Assembly: GCF_017591435.1 (NCBI RefSeq)
Contig: NC_059300.1
Span: 14,227,460 to 14,291,459 of the forward strand
Reading direction: 5' to 3'
Source: Portunus trituberculatus
Taxonomy: Eukaryota; Arthropoda; Malacostraca; Decapoda; Portunidae
Length of the DNA: 64,000 nucleotides
Part shown: positions 35,082-49,930 of the stretch, one piece after another
How positions within the stretch are numbered: the stretch's first letter is position 1
How the letters are laid out: each line of letters starts with the position of its first letter
Position numbers and translations under genes: made by a program
Notes under the pieces: model-generated
Told to the model about the DNA's origin: nothing
Seen by the model: only the letters and a program-made list of their open reading frames with translations
Databases searched by the model: none

Positions 35082-35494
35082 TGAGGCCTGACTGGACTGT
35101 CACTGTCACTCTACGGTCTCTCTTCTTAAACTTCTCAGCCCTTCACCTCTACACTTGGCAGCCTAAAGAAGTTACTGTGGTATTCAAGGGTACTTTTGTT
35201 ATTGTTGGCATACATGAACATGCATTTTGTCTCACGAGTATTACTGAGATCAGCGATTTGCGGATAGGTTGTTCTTCACGATTTAGTATAATTTTACCGT
35301 GCCATATGCATTTCTAATTAGAGATATGATTGTTGTAGTTTTCCTTAACGTATCTCTGAATGTGTGTTCCTGAAAAGCGTGTAACTTTCTTCTTACCTCA
35401 TCTTTTTTAACCTCTTTCCTTAAGCACACTGGGACTGCCTCGTATAGGCCTGGCGGCCTCTTCCAGCTTCTTTCCTTTCATAATATGTTCTTAT

Positions 35495-35498
<4 letters not shown>
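35082..35498. other. Unclassified sequence with a retroposon-like end
   Basis: At about 35425-35495 the sequence (minus strand AACATAAGAACATATTATG, then AGGCCTATACGAGGCAG) looks like the start or end of a dispersed arthropod repeat. No gene is recognised. Confidence 0.4.

Positions 35499-35544
<46 letters not shown>
35499..35544. repeat. (TC)n microsatellite
   Basis: About 23 TC units, directly at the 5' end of the LINE at 35545-38690. Confidence 0.97.
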
Positions 35545-35546
<2 letters not shown>

Positions 35547-38500
35547 ATCTAGATGCTGATTCGACCATGTGATTCGCTGTAAAGTGTGCCATTCTCTAGG
35601 ACACAAAAGTCGTTTGTGTAATCGATATAGTGTATAGGGGTGTGGCGAAGATGATGTTGCCGTTAGTCTGCAATCTAAATTGCCAAAGGACTTTTTAATA
35701 ATTGAACACGTAAACGCACAATCACTGTTATCTAATTTTGAAGAAGTGAAATTAATGCTCCTAGAACGCAATATAGACGTCCTATGTGTAAGTGAAACAT
35801 GGTTACTCCTTCACACGACTGATACGCTTGTCAACATACCCAACTACACAGTATACCGCTGTGACAAAGGGCGCGGAGCAGGCGTGTGTATCTACGCAAA
35901 AAAGGGTTTGAATCCAACTCTAGTGAACACAAATGTTACAACACACCCTGATGTCGAGGATGTTTTTATCAAAGTGCAGTGCAGAAAGTTGCCCTCTGTC
36001 ATCATCGGGTGTATGTACAGACACCCAAAAGCCCCAACCGAATCATTTGACTATCTTACAGACATTTTCAGAAACATATGCTTGCTCAAAAAGAAAATCT
36101 ATATCCTAGGTGATATGAATGATAATCAGCTTTCTAAAAACAATAAATTATCTCAGATAATCAGGAACAATAAACTAACACAGTTAATAGACACACCTAC
36201 ACGAACTACACCTACTTCTGCGACACTCCTTGATGTTATCATTACCAACTGTCCCGACCAAGTAATCCACACTGACGTGGTGCCAAGCGTAGTGACTGAT
36301 CATGACCTCATCACTGTCACAACGAACATCAGTAAAACTAAGCAATTACCGATCACAAAGACTGTTCGTGATCTTCAGCATTATAACAGCGACATATTGT
36401 GCTCTCACATACTAAACCAAACTAATGAACTAAATGAAATTCTGAAGACTGACGATGTGAACAAGCAAGTTGATGTGTTAACATCTGTTCTCAGTGGGAG
36501 CGTAAATTCCTGCGCTTCAAGGGTAACTAAAGTAATCCGACGTCCGCCCGCTCCATGGATAGACAACACATTCTCAAGGCCATGCAACTTATAAATAAGG
36601 CACAAAGAATTCTCAAACAAAATCGCTCGAACATCGAATTACAATGCCAATATAAAAACCTTAAAAGACAAGTAAAGAATCTCATCAATCATCGCAAAAA
36701 ACAGTATTATCTAGAAGAGCTTAAAAAATGTAAGGGGGACACGAGACTCACATGGAAATTAATCAAAGATATAGTCCCAAGCGCGAAGCACGCTACTACT
36801 ACTCACACACCTAACGATATACCAAACAAGGCTCAAGAATTTAATTAATTTTTCAGTAATGTTGGCAAAGCAACATATGAGGAGACACAAGCACTCTTAG
36901 GAAGTGAAAACATAATGGCCTCTGTCCCAAACGCTGTATTTGCAAATAAGACACCCTTCCGTCCTCAGCCTGTTGACACTAGCACAGTTGTGTTAACCAT
37001 CAAGCAACTGCAAAAAACACAATCTTTCCGCTCTGATGGCATATCATTAAAATTCATTATTGATTCAATGTACGTAATTGCCTTGTACCTTACCATTATC
37101 ATAAATACTTCTCTAGTCACCGGTACCTTTCCTACAGCATGGAAACACGCGCTAGTTGTACCCCTTCACAAAAAGGATGACCCTGCAGATATTAACAATT
37201 ATCGTCCTATCTCACTTCTCCCAGTATTTTCAAAAATCATAGAAATGATTGTCGCTGCTCAACTTGTTGAATACCTAGAAAAATAAAAAACTAATCAATA
37301 AAAACCAACATGGCTTTAGACCAAAGTTAAGCACAACTACAGCCCTCACAGTCTTCACAGAAAAATTATATAAAAATATGGACAACAAACGTATATCTCT
37401 CCTAACACTGTGCGACTTGTCCAAGGCTTTCGACAGTGTCAGCCATAGTATTCTTCTTACGAAATTACAAAATACAGCCATTGATAAATTCTGGTTCGAC
37501 AGTTACTTAAATGAAAGGTCACAGTCAGTCCGCTTACAAGATAAAGTATCCGCCGCAATTAATATTACATATGGTATCCCTCAAGGATCCATTTTAGGAC
37601 CAATTCTTTTCAACATATACGTAAACGATATGTCAGAACACATTCCTAACTGTCATATTATACAGTACGCAGATGACACTCAGTTCCTCCACTCTGACAC
37701 TCTGGAAAAATTAGATGATTTAATTCTAACTGGTGAAGACACGTTAATCAGAGGTAGGGAATATTTCCTTTTAAACGGCCTCAAACTGAATGCTAAGAAA
37801 ACACAATGTATCTTCATAGGGACACGTCAGCTCATACCAAAAATACCCGAAAACACTACCATTAGGTTTCACAACACCACAATAACACCCGTCAGCCACG
37901 TAAAAAACCTTGGTGTTTATATGGATTGCTACCTGAGCTTTGACAAACACATCACTGAAACAAATAAAAAAAAGTTCTGAGAACATTGATGTATATTAAC
38001 AGAGTGAAACAGTGTTTTAACAAGCAGACACGCACATTGGTAGTACAGTCACTAGTATTGAGCATCTTAAACTACTGTAACACAATATGGGGAACAGCAA
38101 ATAATACCCTACTAGCCACAGTTCAGAAACTGCAAAACTTTGCCATAAAAATCTCAGATGGTAATGCAAGGAAATATGACCATGTCACTCCTATATTCAA
38201 AGACCTAAAATTGCCCAATGTAAAGAAACAAGTCACTTTCAACACAACACTCTTAATCTATAAACAAATATATAATCACTACTCAGAACGCATCATCAGT
38301 TTACCATCTGTAAATGACATAACAGGAAGTACAACTCGGCAACAACACCACCTCTATATACCAAGGACCAACACCCAGGCTGGAGGCCGAGATCTGTCTG
38401 TACGAGGCACCGCCCTGTGGAACCAACTGCCTCAACATATCACACACAACACTTCTATACACTCTTTCAAATCTAAGCTAAAGGAATTTCTTCTAACTAA

Positions 38501-38688
38501 TGAATTATGATAGAGATAAAACCCATGTATGTAAGAATCCCTCATCAAATCTACCTGTATATGTATGTTTATGTAATTTAATATTAGAGCCTATTTTACA
38601 AAGGTTTACCTATATGTAATTGTATGATACAGAATAACCACATATCTTGTGAATAAACTTTTCAAGTTAATTTAATTGATTTTAATTC

Positions 38689-38690
<2 letters not shown>
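35545..38690 (+). mobile_element. LINE of a second clade (L2/Crack/Daphne-like), 3.1 kb
   Basis: It begins with the last zinc knuckle of ORF1 and ends after a 3' UTR with GAATAAAC and ATTGATTTTAATT words, directly against a second (CT)n tract (38692-38728). The 5' side abuts (TC)n as well. The content is described under the ORF2 pseudogene. Its coding sequence and base composition differ clearly from the CR1-like families. Confidence 0.85.
35564..38510 (+). pseudogene. LINE ORF1 zinc-knuckle end plus ORF2 (endonuclease-reverse transcriptase)
   Basis: A CCHC knuckle (CKVCHSLGHKSRLC) at about 35580-35622 is followed by a stop and, in the same frame, by ORF2. Endonuclease: IEHVNAQSLLSNFEEVKLML, CVSETWL, IILGDMNDN-like YILGDMNDNQL, and VVTDHDLITV at 35680-36580. 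Then a frame change gives a linker (NHRKKQYYLEELKKCKG). Reverse transcriptase: GISLKFIID, NNYRPISLLPVFSKIIE, TLCDLSKAFDSVSHSILL, YGIPQGSILGPILF and IQYADDTQFLHS with the Y-A-D-D box. The C-terminal domain is LSILNYCNTIWG to TALWNQLPQH. Breaks at about 36590, 36847, 37285 and 37978. Only these few breaks separate it from a complete frame, so it is fairly young. Confidence 0.88.
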
Positions 38691-38960
<270 letters not shown>

Positions 38961-39044
38961 AATGAAAGTATAATCCTTAAACACCTTTTCCTCTTCAAAT
39001 CTATATAGAACATTAGAATGCTGCACAAAGATTCATTCCGAATA

Positions 39045-39612
39045 TACTTTTTATTTATTCATTTATTTATTTAAATTCTTTTTTATTGAAGGAGGAAACC
39101 TACCAAGGGCAAAAAAACATTAAAGGAAAAGGTCCACAGAAACCGCAGGTTCTCTAAAAGATTTTGAAGGAATTAGTCAAAAGATAGGGAGAAATGTCTT
39201 GAAACCTCCCTCTTAAAAAAAATGTCATGTCGTAGGAAGATGGAAATCCAGAAGCAGGCAGAGAGTTCCAGAGTTTACCAGTGAAAAGTATGAATGATTG
39301 AGAATACTGATTAACTCTTGTATTAGAAGGGTGGACACTGGACAGAATAGGAATGAGAGGAAGATGCCTTGTACAGCGATGCCGCAGGAGAACAGGAGCT
39401 ATGCCGTTAGCATGATCAGTAGAGCAGTCACCATGAAAATAGCCATAAAGATAAAAAAAAAAAGAAATGCAACATTCCGGCGGTGAGAATGAGGCTGAAG
39501 AAAGTCAGTCAGAGAAGGAGAGTTGATGAGACGAAAAGCTTTTGATTCGACCCTATCTAATAAAACTGTGTGAGTGGAATTCCCCCAAACATGCAAATAG
39601 TACCCCATATAA
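39045..39612 (-). mobile_element. LINE 3' fragment (third type)
   Basis: The minus strand reads YYLHVWGNSTHTVLLDRVES, KAFRLINSPSLTDFLQPHSH and RRNVAFLF, then a frame change to LWNSLPASGFPSS. This is the C-terminal domain of a Jockey/R1-type or related non-LTR polymerase. The 3' tail is (AAAT)-rich (39045-39080 on the plus strand as TTTATTTA). The 5' end is truncated. Confidence 0.75.
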
Positions 39613-40027
39613 GTACTAAGTTGGTGGGGGTGAAAAAAGAGATGGAAAAATATATGTCAAAATGAAGTGCTCTAACCTGAAACACATTATAACAAGTGAT
39701 TAATCCTTCGTACCTTCCTAGACAAATTCGCTGCACTCAGAGATAACGCTTAGATCTGGAGGATTAAGTTTAAACCATTCATTTACAGCATTATAGTTGT
39801 AGTTCTAAAAAGTGTTCCAATAGCTTGGAATGAGCATTATTTATTTATTCCCACGTATGGACAAAATTCTACATACGTGGTTCACATACGTGAATGTATG
39901 AAAGTAGCATTACTCACAATGCATCTCAGAAAAAGTTCATAAGTCATCTATTGAAAAGAGTAGACAATATTGTGATGAGATATTAGGCTGCATCACCAAA
40001 AAACGGTATGCATTGAGCATATGGATA
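39613..40027. other. Unclassified sequence upstream of the gypsy element
   Basis: No gene is recognised. A small hairpin CCACGTATG...CATACGTGG lies at about 39851-39880. Confidence 0.5.
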
Positions 40028-40243
40028 TGTTAGCGTGTCCTTTGTTTTTCCCATACTCCCTTTCTGTCTGACGTCACGTCCTTCCCCTCAGTCCTCGCTC
40101 GCCGCCGCCTCAGGCGACACGCTATGCCTCCTGCATCTCGTTTCGCTCGGTTTACACTTGTTGTGTATTGTGCTACCGTAAATACACTTTCATAATGGAC
40201 TCAGGTGTCTTCATGCTACCCCTGTTTTACGACAACTACCACA
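40028..40243 (+). repeat. 5' LTR of the outer gypsy element
   Basis: It starts TGTTAGCGTGTCC and ends CAACTACCACA (TG...CA). It contains TGACGTCACG and CTCGGTTTACACTTG, and the possible promoter/polyadenylation zone AAATACACTTTCATAATGG. The partner is at 54660-54876. Confidence 0.85.
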
Positions 40244-42787
<2,544 letters not shown>

Positions 42788-44005
42788 ATGTCTTCTCATG
42801 ATAATAACACTACTACTACCACAGTTGCTACTGTCACTCACTACTATGACTACTACTCTTACTACAACTGCTACTACTACTTCTACCCTTACTACAACTC
42901 CTACTACTACTGCTAATGCCCCTCCTGTTCCTTCTACATTGTTTCAAAGCCCTGTGCTTGCTCCAACTTTTAAACTCTTACACCATGATCCTTCAATCCA
43001 GAAGTTTGGTGGTGATGACATCTCTCAGTATTCTCCTTTACAATTCTTGCAACAATGTGAAGACAGTATTCGCAACTCTAACATCACTTCAGGTGTTGAT
43101 AAAATTTCTTTTGTGCGTTCTCAGTTACAGCCAGGATCTATTGCTGCTGATTTAATGTCGGCTTCTGCTTTCAATCCTAAAACCTTGAATTATGATTATA
43201 ACGCTTATAGAGCAAATTTCTTACAAGCATTTGGTATGCCCCAACAGCCAGATTCATTCCAGGGGGTCTTTGACGAAGCAGATACAATGACTAACAATTT
43301 AGGTGTCCTCAATTGCTTAAGAGCTCTTCCTCGCTCTGCTGAATTAGCTTCTGCTGCTGTTGATTCACTTAAAGCTTCAAATTGGATTACTAATACAATG
43401 TCTGAGCAGCGATTTCATGATATCATTGAATTTCTCTATTACATTAACTTTTTGACCTAGTGAGCGCAGAATTGCGTCTACACTTACATATACTCAGACA
43501 GATAATCTACTTGATTTCTCATCTAAAATTGCTTCTAGATTAAAAGAACATCCAGCTCACGTGCACGTTGTAGCTTCCACTACTACTTCACCTTTAAATT
43601 CTGCTAACCAGACTTCACAACCTAGTGCACCAGCTTCTGATAAGCAACATGCTGTGTATGCCTGTACAAACAGGAACATACCACTGTCACAAACAGGGAC
43701 ATACCATTAAACGTTGTTTTTTGCGACAGCGTCATGAAAGAAATGCAGCGCGTTCTCCCTCAGCTCAGCGTCTTTCTCGCTATGAGTCTCTTCAAGACTT
43801 CCATCATGTCACATGCTCTGTGCCCTGTCGCCCGAGATCGTCTTCTCGGCAGGGATGTCCTGCGTCGCGTCTAATTCTTGAACGACCACCTAAGTCTTGC
43901 CTTATTCATGGTCCAGGTAATCATTCTTCTGAAGAATGCTTTAAAATTCAATGCCTTCAGCATCAGCAACATGTTACTGTGTCTTCACCACAGTCAAATT
44001 TTTAA
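42788..44005 (+). pseudogene. gag region, outer gypsy element
   Basis: A start ATG at 42788 opens a threonine-rich leader (MSSHDNNTTTTTVATVT). A frame change in the CTA-rich part passes to LFQSPVLAPTFKLL, GGDDISQYSPLQFLQQCEDS and YNAYRANFLQAFGMPQQPDS, a capsid-like region. After a further break at about 43450 there is STLTYTQTDNLLDFSSKIAS and then a nucleocapsid-like part with HCHKQGHTIKRC (C-x4-H-x4-C half of a zinc knuckle) and CLIHGPGNHSSEECF. Gag proteins package the element RNA. Several frame changes make it non-functional as written. Confidence 0.78.
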
Positions 44006-44077
44006 CAGCGCCAGCATTCTCCTCCTATAATATAGACATTCTCTCAGACATGCCAGTCCCGTCGATTCCTACAGTTA

Positions 44078-45000
44078 TTGCTGCAACGGCGCGACGTCTT
44101 CATTTGCAAATGTACACTTATGGCTCCTTTCACAGTTTGCATTGATACAGGAGCTGACTGTAGCTTACTGACAGAACGTGCTTACCAGCACCTTAATAAA
44201 TTGTATAATGTTCCTCTATCAAAAGAGAACCAGATTTTCATGCAGCTCACGGCTCTCCTCTCAATATTATTGGTTCAGTAATTTTGCCTGTGTCCTTTCA
44301 TAATCATGATTATACCTTTGATGTAAAATTTTTTGTAGTAACAAATTTTGTGTTGAACTGTGATGCTCTCTTTGGCTATGATGAGTTAGTTAAACATTAT
44401 ATTACAATATTTCCCCGTTATCATGCTGTCAGCCATAATGGATTCACGTATTATGCTTCAGACTCGCCTGTTTCTGTTCTTACAGTTGCCTCACCACGCG
44501 TACATTTTGAACAGTCATGTCTACCTGCTTTTGACGAAGCACTGTTACCGCAGCGTACTCAGAATCCTTCGTCCCCGCAGTCAAACTTAGCACCTTCGTC
44601 CCCGGAGTCGAAACGTTCTGTCTCCTCGGATTGTTGTGCGGCTGTCATTGTTGGTGACCAGTTTATAGGTCCTACTTCGGCAACTAAAGTTCCAGTACGT
44701 GTTCTTCGTGCCCCAGTTGGCGCATGCGTGATCTCACATCCTGATAGTGCCAGGATTCAGCGTTTAGCTTTAGAAGGTACACTCTCTACCATGCGATGTG
44801 GTCACCTTACTGATGCTTTAGTCACTAATCTCACAGGTTCGTCCATTACGCTTAAAGATGGCGTGCACCTTGGTTCCTTTAGTGTGATAGATGAAGCTTC
44901 TTTTCAGGATTCTCCACCTTTGATAGGAGCTGTAGATTCACAGTCTGCTAGTTCCTGCTCTTCAGCTGAACTGATCACTCAGTTGGAGGCACATGTCTAA
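44078..45000 (+). pseudogene. Retropepsin and linker, outer gypsy element
   Basis: The catalytic motif CIDTGADCSLL lies at about 44141-44173, followed after a frame change near 44275 by FVLNCDALFGYDEL, the L-G-x-D strand of the aspartic protease. A long variable linker (to 45000) leads to the polymerase. The frame 44284-45000 ends at TAA, but the same frame continues behind it toward the reverse transcriptase. Confidence 0.82.
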
Positions 45001-46137
45001 GTTGCAGATTTTCCTGCAGAAGCACAGCGTCTCTATGACATTCTTGTAGCTCACAGACAAGCTATTACTTTACCAGGTGAACCTTTAGGTGTTACTGACC
45101 GTGTACAGCATCATATTGACCTTTAGCCTAACACATGCCCTATCCATGTTCCATCTTATCGCTTGCCTCATTCTCAGCGTCAAGCAGCTCAAGAATTAGT
45201 GCAAGGCATGCTTGATGAAGGTATTATTCAAGAATCGTGCTCTCCATGGAACTCACCTCTCTTCTTTGTGCCAAAGAAAGATGGTTCTTACCGTGCAGTC
45301 ATTGAATTTAGAAAAGTTAACCAAGTCACAATTCCTGACCATTATCCCTTACCAGTACTTAGTGACATTTTACAGTCCATCGGTAAGGACAATACAGTAT
45401 TCACAACACTTGACTTGAAAAGTGGATTTTGGCAAATTCCTTTGTCTCCAAGTAGCAGACCCATTACTGCATTTTCTACGCCAAAAGGTCATTTTGAGTG
45501 GCTTCGTTGCCCCGTGGGTCTTCGTAACTCTCCACTAACCTGCCAACGACTAGTAAATTCACTCTTCCAAGGTCTTATTGGCGATGGTTTGTTTGTCTAT
45601 CTTGATGATTTAATTTTAGTCTCTAAAGATTTAGACAGTCACTTTCACAAATTTGCTCTAGTATTACAGAAATTCATAGAAGCTGGTCTTAAGCTTAACA
45701 TCACAAAATGTCAATTCTTGCTTTCTCGCATTGCATTTCTTGGCCATGTGGTGGATCGCCATGGTATTCACACTACGAATGCTAAAGTCAAAGCTGTTCA
45801 AGACTTTCCTACCCCAACCACGACTAACAATGTCCGATCTTATCTTGGGATTAGCAGGATATTATCGTGCGTTCATTAAGAATTTTGCCACTATTGTGTC
45901 TCCACTAACGCGTCTTCTGAAGAAAAATGTACCCTTTCATTGGGATGCAATTCATGACTACAGCTTCACTGTTCTTAAATCAGCTCTTACACAAGCTCCA
46001 GTATTATCATTTCCTGACTACTCCTTGCCTTTTGTGATCTGTTCAGATGCATCGTCTCAAGGTATTGGTTCTGTCCTGATGCAACAAGTTCCGGGTAGTC
46101 GTCCCCAAGTCATTCATTGCCTTCGCGAGTCGTGTAC
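45001..46137 (+). pseudogene. Reverse transcriptase and N-terminal RNase H, outer gypsy element
   Basis: After HHIDL and a TAG stop (45124-45126) the frame encodes GIIQESCSPWNSPLFFVPKK, YRAVIEFRKVN, TLDLKSGFWQIP, FEWLRCPVGLRNSP and YLDDLILVSKD (catalytic Y-x-D-D at 45598-45609). A frame change near 45855 leads to the tether and RNase H start (LAGYYRAFIKNFATIVSPLT, PFVICSDASSQGIGSVLMQQ). The region stops at 46137, where a piggyBac MITE has inserted at TTAA. RNase H continues at 46842. Confidence 0.88.
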
Positions 46138-46141
46138 TTAA

Positions 46142-46407
46142 CCCCTTCAATACGGTGACGCCTATGTAGGCGTCATGAAGCCCCAGTAGCATATATGGTG
46201 ACGCCTACGTAGACATCATATTTCTTTTCTGAGCTTTCTTCTGTTCAGGTGTCCTGTATAGTGTGTTGGATACCAACTACACATGCCGTATGCTGTCCTT
46301 GAAATCCTAGTGCTCCTCCCACCATCCTTGTCTCCACCAATCACTAAAGATAAGCTACATGTATCCGCCTTGTGTCTAAAATTACCCAATGGCATAGACT
46401 GTTCCCA

Positions 46408-46503
<96 letters not shown>

Positions 46504-46578
46504 CCTCCCTTGTTTCCCTCTCCTCCCTCCCTCTTCCTCGAAAGATAAGCTACATGCGTCACGCTTGTGTCTAAAATA

Positions 46579-46663
<85 letters not shown>

Positions 46664-46837
46664 AAGAGAGAAGCGTCCACTTTCCTCTTCGAAGGCGATA
46701 TAGTGACTAAAAATAGCAGCATAATACACAAAGACGACAAGTATGACAAGCTTGCACGAGTTTCCCGCATTCGGGCGCGCGGCACTACCACCCGTATATC
46801 ATACAGGCGGGCTTTTTTAACATCCGGCGCGAAGGGG
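46142..46837. mobile_element. piggyBac-type MITE (696 bases) in the gypsy RNase H region
   Basis: The termini are CCCCTTC...GAAGGGG, flanked by TTAA at 46138-46141 and 46838-46841. Subterminal palindromes (TGACGCCTATGTAGGCGTCA at 46155-46174) lie near the left end. The inside has a duplicated module (GATAAGCTACATG...TTGTGTCTAAAAT followed by a CT tract, at 46349-46499 and 46540-46660). Removing the element and one TTAA restores an unbroken RNase H frame. Confidence 0.87.
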
Positions 46838-46841
46838 TTAA

Positions 46842-47098
46842 TGCTTGTGAATCACGTTATTCAGTAACAAATCTAGAAGCTCTCGCATTAGTTTGGTCTC
46901 TTAAACATTTCCGTGACATCATTTATGGTTATCCAATTACTGTGTATACTGACCATGTTACCGTCACACAACTTTTCAAAGGCAAAAATTTATCTGGTTG
47001 GATGGTTCCTCACCATTGAAGAATTTAATCCTGACATCAAATACCTGCCGGGTCGTGCTAATTTAGTATCGGATGCGTTGTCCTGCAATGTTGCGGTT
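46842..47098 (+). pseudogene. RNase H C-terminal part, outer gypsy element
   Basis: The frame (ACESRYSVTNLEALALVWSL, DIIYGYPITVYTDHVTV) continues that of 46080-46137. A frame change near 47015 is followed by FNPDIKYLPGRANLVSDALS, the end of the RNase H/connection region of gypsy polymerases. It stops at the ACTT target of the antisense gypsy element (47099-47102). Confidence 0.86.
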
Positions 47099-47102
47099 AC
47101 TT

Positions 47103-47495
47103 TGTTGGTATAGAAAGCGTACCAACTATTGGAGCTAAGGCTAATTGAGGAAACTGAATTAAAAGCATTCAGTGGAGGGTTACTTTTATTACAAAAATAT
47201 TTGGGTACACATATAAATAATATTTACAATAGGGATTTTAATAAGTTTGTATGCGATTGTGTATGTATGAATGTATGTATGAATGAGTGAATGTGTGTGA
47301 ATGTGTAGTGTTTTGTGTTGTATATTATACAAATATAAATAAAATGAATAATACAATAATAAGAGAGTAAGACAAATATATTATAAAAAAAAGTAAATAA
47401 TAAATTAGTATGCCATGAAATGTGAGACAGGAGATGTATGGTGATAACAGAAAATGCAATGATTGTAGGGCAGACTTAAGTAAACGGCCGCTACA
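47103..47495 (-). repeat. 3' LTR of the inner gypsy element
   Basis: In element orientation it runs TGTAGCGGCCG...TACCAACA. The polypurine tract lies just inside it at about 47498-47512. It is nearly identical to the partner at 52113-52505. Confidence 0.93.
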
Positions 47496-47506
47496 ATACT
47501 CCCCCC

Positions 47507-48400
47507 CTAGTTTCGAGGGAGGAGAAACGAGATTTTCCTGGTGCGGCTGGATGAGTCAGGACCGTCCAGGGACGTTGTGGCGACCACCTGAGGTTGAGCA
47601 GGGTCAAGCAGGTAGGCCGGTTTGACCCGGTCCATGGATACAGCGTCCTGAGTGCCGTTCCGGTCGATGGTCACAGTCTTGCGTGTCCGCCGCAAGACAC
47701 GATAGGGCCCTTGGTATGGTTGTGAGAGGGGGTGCTGAACAGCATCGACGCGGACGAAGACGTGTGTACAGGTGTCCAGGTCCTGGCTCACAAAAATCTT
47801 CTTAGGAGAGGAGCGAGGCTGGACTGGCTGTAGGTTGCGCATGGCACTGTGGAGGCGGGTGGCGAAATCTCGGGCACTGCACAGGTCTGGCTCTTGTGAG
47901 GGCACCAGCATCTCGCCGGAAGCCTGAGGTTGGCGCCATACACCAACTCGGACGAGGAATGCTGGAGGTCTTCCTTGAGAGAGGACCTGATGCCGAGGAG
48001 GACAAGAGGAAGAGCCAGGGACCAGTGTTCGCGCTGTGAGGCGGCCATCAGGGAGGACTTGAGCTGGCGATGGAATCTCTCAACCATCCCATTTGACTGG
48101 GGATGGTAGCTCGAAGTCCTGTAGCGCCGTATGCCGAGAAATACCATGATCCTATTCCAGACATTAGCCTCGAACTGGCCACCACGGTCTGAGGTGAGGC
48201 TCAGAGGAACACCGAACCTTGAGACCCAAGTGGCGATGAAGGCATTGGCGACGGTGTCGGTGGTGATGTCTGGAATAGGTGTAGCCTCAGGCCAGCGTGT
48301 AAACCGGTCCACGCACGTAAGGATGTAGCGGTGGCCGGCAGAGGGCGGCAGCGGCCCGACCAAGTCAATGTGGATATGGTCGAACCGTCTGGAGACTGGA
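47507..48400 (-). pseudogene. Integrase, inner gypsy element
   Basis: The catalytic core shows the three acidic residues in HIHIDLVGPLPPS (near 48370), LTSDRGGQFEANVW (about 48200) and SNGMVERFHRQLKSSL (about 48080), the D,D-35-E arrangement. A frame change at about 47915 leads to the C-terminal part (CTHVFVRVDAVQHPLSQPYQ, GPYRVLRRTRKTVTID), with the G-P-Y-x-V motif of the GPY/F domain, and ends at LLPRN before the polypurine tract. Another single-base break near 48410 separates it from the RNase H/zinc-binding region. Confidence 0.88.
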
Positions 48401-49930
48401 GGAAAGGTGCCAGGCGGAGAGTGTGTGACGAGTCACCTTGGAGGCTTGGCAGGCGGTACAGGTGCGGGTCCACAGTCTGACATCTCTGTTGATGCCCTCC
48501 CAGATGAAGCGAGAAGTCAGCAGGCGCTGGGAGGCACGGATACCAGGGTGAGAGAGGTCATGTAGCTGACGGAAGGCCTTGACGCGATGCTGCTGAGGCA
48601 AGTAAGGGCGGACGGCCTCTGTGGAGACGTCAGCATACAGAGAGACCTTGGTACCTGGGAGTGTGACTTTCTTCATCTGGAGCGCCGAGTTCTGCAGGAG
48701 GTTTTCCAGCTCTGGGTCGCCGGACTGGTCGGCAGCTATGGCAGTGTAGTCGATGGAGGACACAGCAGAGATACCACGGGAGAGAGCGTCAGCTGGGGCG
48801 TTGTCGACACCTTTGATGTACCGGATGTCGGTGGTGAACTGAGAAACGAAGTCCATATGGCGAAGTTGCCGAGGAGAGTAGGTTGCCTTGTTTCTCAGGA
48901 AAATGGTGGTGAGTGGCTTGTGGTCGGTGTAGATGTGGAAGCGGCGGCCTTCTATGTAGTACCGGAAGCGCTTGACGGCCTTGTAGATTGCGAGGAGCTC
49001 ACGGTCGTAGGCACTGTAGTTGGCTTCGGCAGTGTTGAGCTTCTGGGAAAAGAAGGCGAGCGGCTTCCAGGCACTGTCCACGAGCTGCTGGAGGACAGCA
49101 CCAGTCCCATTGCCAGAGGCGTCAGTTGCGATGCTCACCTCTGCGTCGGGGACAGGGAAGGACAGCAAAGTTGCGTCGCTGAGGGCCTTCTTGGCAGCGA
49201 GGAAGGCAGCGTCAGTGTCCGGTGTCCAGGTGAGCGTGACCGACTGACCACGCTTGCACGGCTTGATCATGGCGTGTAGAGGCTGCAGCAGGAGAGAGCA
49301 GTGTGGAATGAAGCGGTTGTAGTAGTTCACCATGCCCAAGAACTCTTTGAGCTGGCGCTGGGTAGATGGCTTCGGGAACTGCTGGATGGCTTCACATTTA
49401 GTGGCAAGTGGAGTGATGCCTGCTGGAGTGACGGTATGACCAAGGAAGGTGAGCGAGGCCACGCCGAACTCTGACTTGTCGGCGTTGATCTGGACACCGT
49501 AGTCCTGGAGGCGGCGGAAGACTTGTTCGAGGTGCTGTCTGTGCGAGGCTTCGTCGGGGCTCGCGATGAGAAGATCGTCGATGTAGGCGAAACAGAAGGG
49601 AAGACCGCGGAGGACCTCGTCGATGAACCTCTGGAACGTCTGTGCCGCATTCCTGAGGCCAAAGGGCATCCTAACGTATTCGAACAGACCGAAGGGAGTG
49701 ATGATGGCAGTCTTCGGTATGTCGTCAGGATGAACAGGAATCTGGTGGAAGGCCTTGATGAGGTCGATGCGGGAGAAGATGGTGGAACCAGAGAGTTGCG
49801 ACGAGAACTCCTGCAAGTTAGGCACAGGATAACGGTCTTCCTTGGTGCAAGAGTTGAGAGCTCTGTAGTCTCCGCAGGGTCGGATGTCGCCGTTTTTCTT
49901 CGGGACGACGTGAAGAGCTGATGACCAGTT
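48401..49930 (-). pseudogene. Reverse transcriptase, RNase H and integrase zinc-binding region, inner gypsy element
   Basis: Most of it is one long frame (49825-48400): RIDLIKAFHQIPVHPDD, FEYVRMPFGLRNAAQTFQRF, CFAYIDDLLIASPDE (Y-I-D-D), SIATDASGNGTGAVLQQL (RNase H), YTDHKPLTTIF, and the HHCC integrase finger (HDLSHPGIRASQ, CTACQASKVT). Its start is joined out of frame (SALHVVPKKNGDIRPCGDYR near 49915). About 90 bases that normally precede it, the conserved segment between the protease linker and the first RT motif, are missing. The polymerase motifs are otherwise well kept. Confidence 0.9.

Noticed and set aside
48587..49279. 230-residue plus-strand frame opposite the gypsy polymerase
   Set aside because: Antisense shadow of the well-supported reverse transcriptase/RNase H frame on the minus strand.
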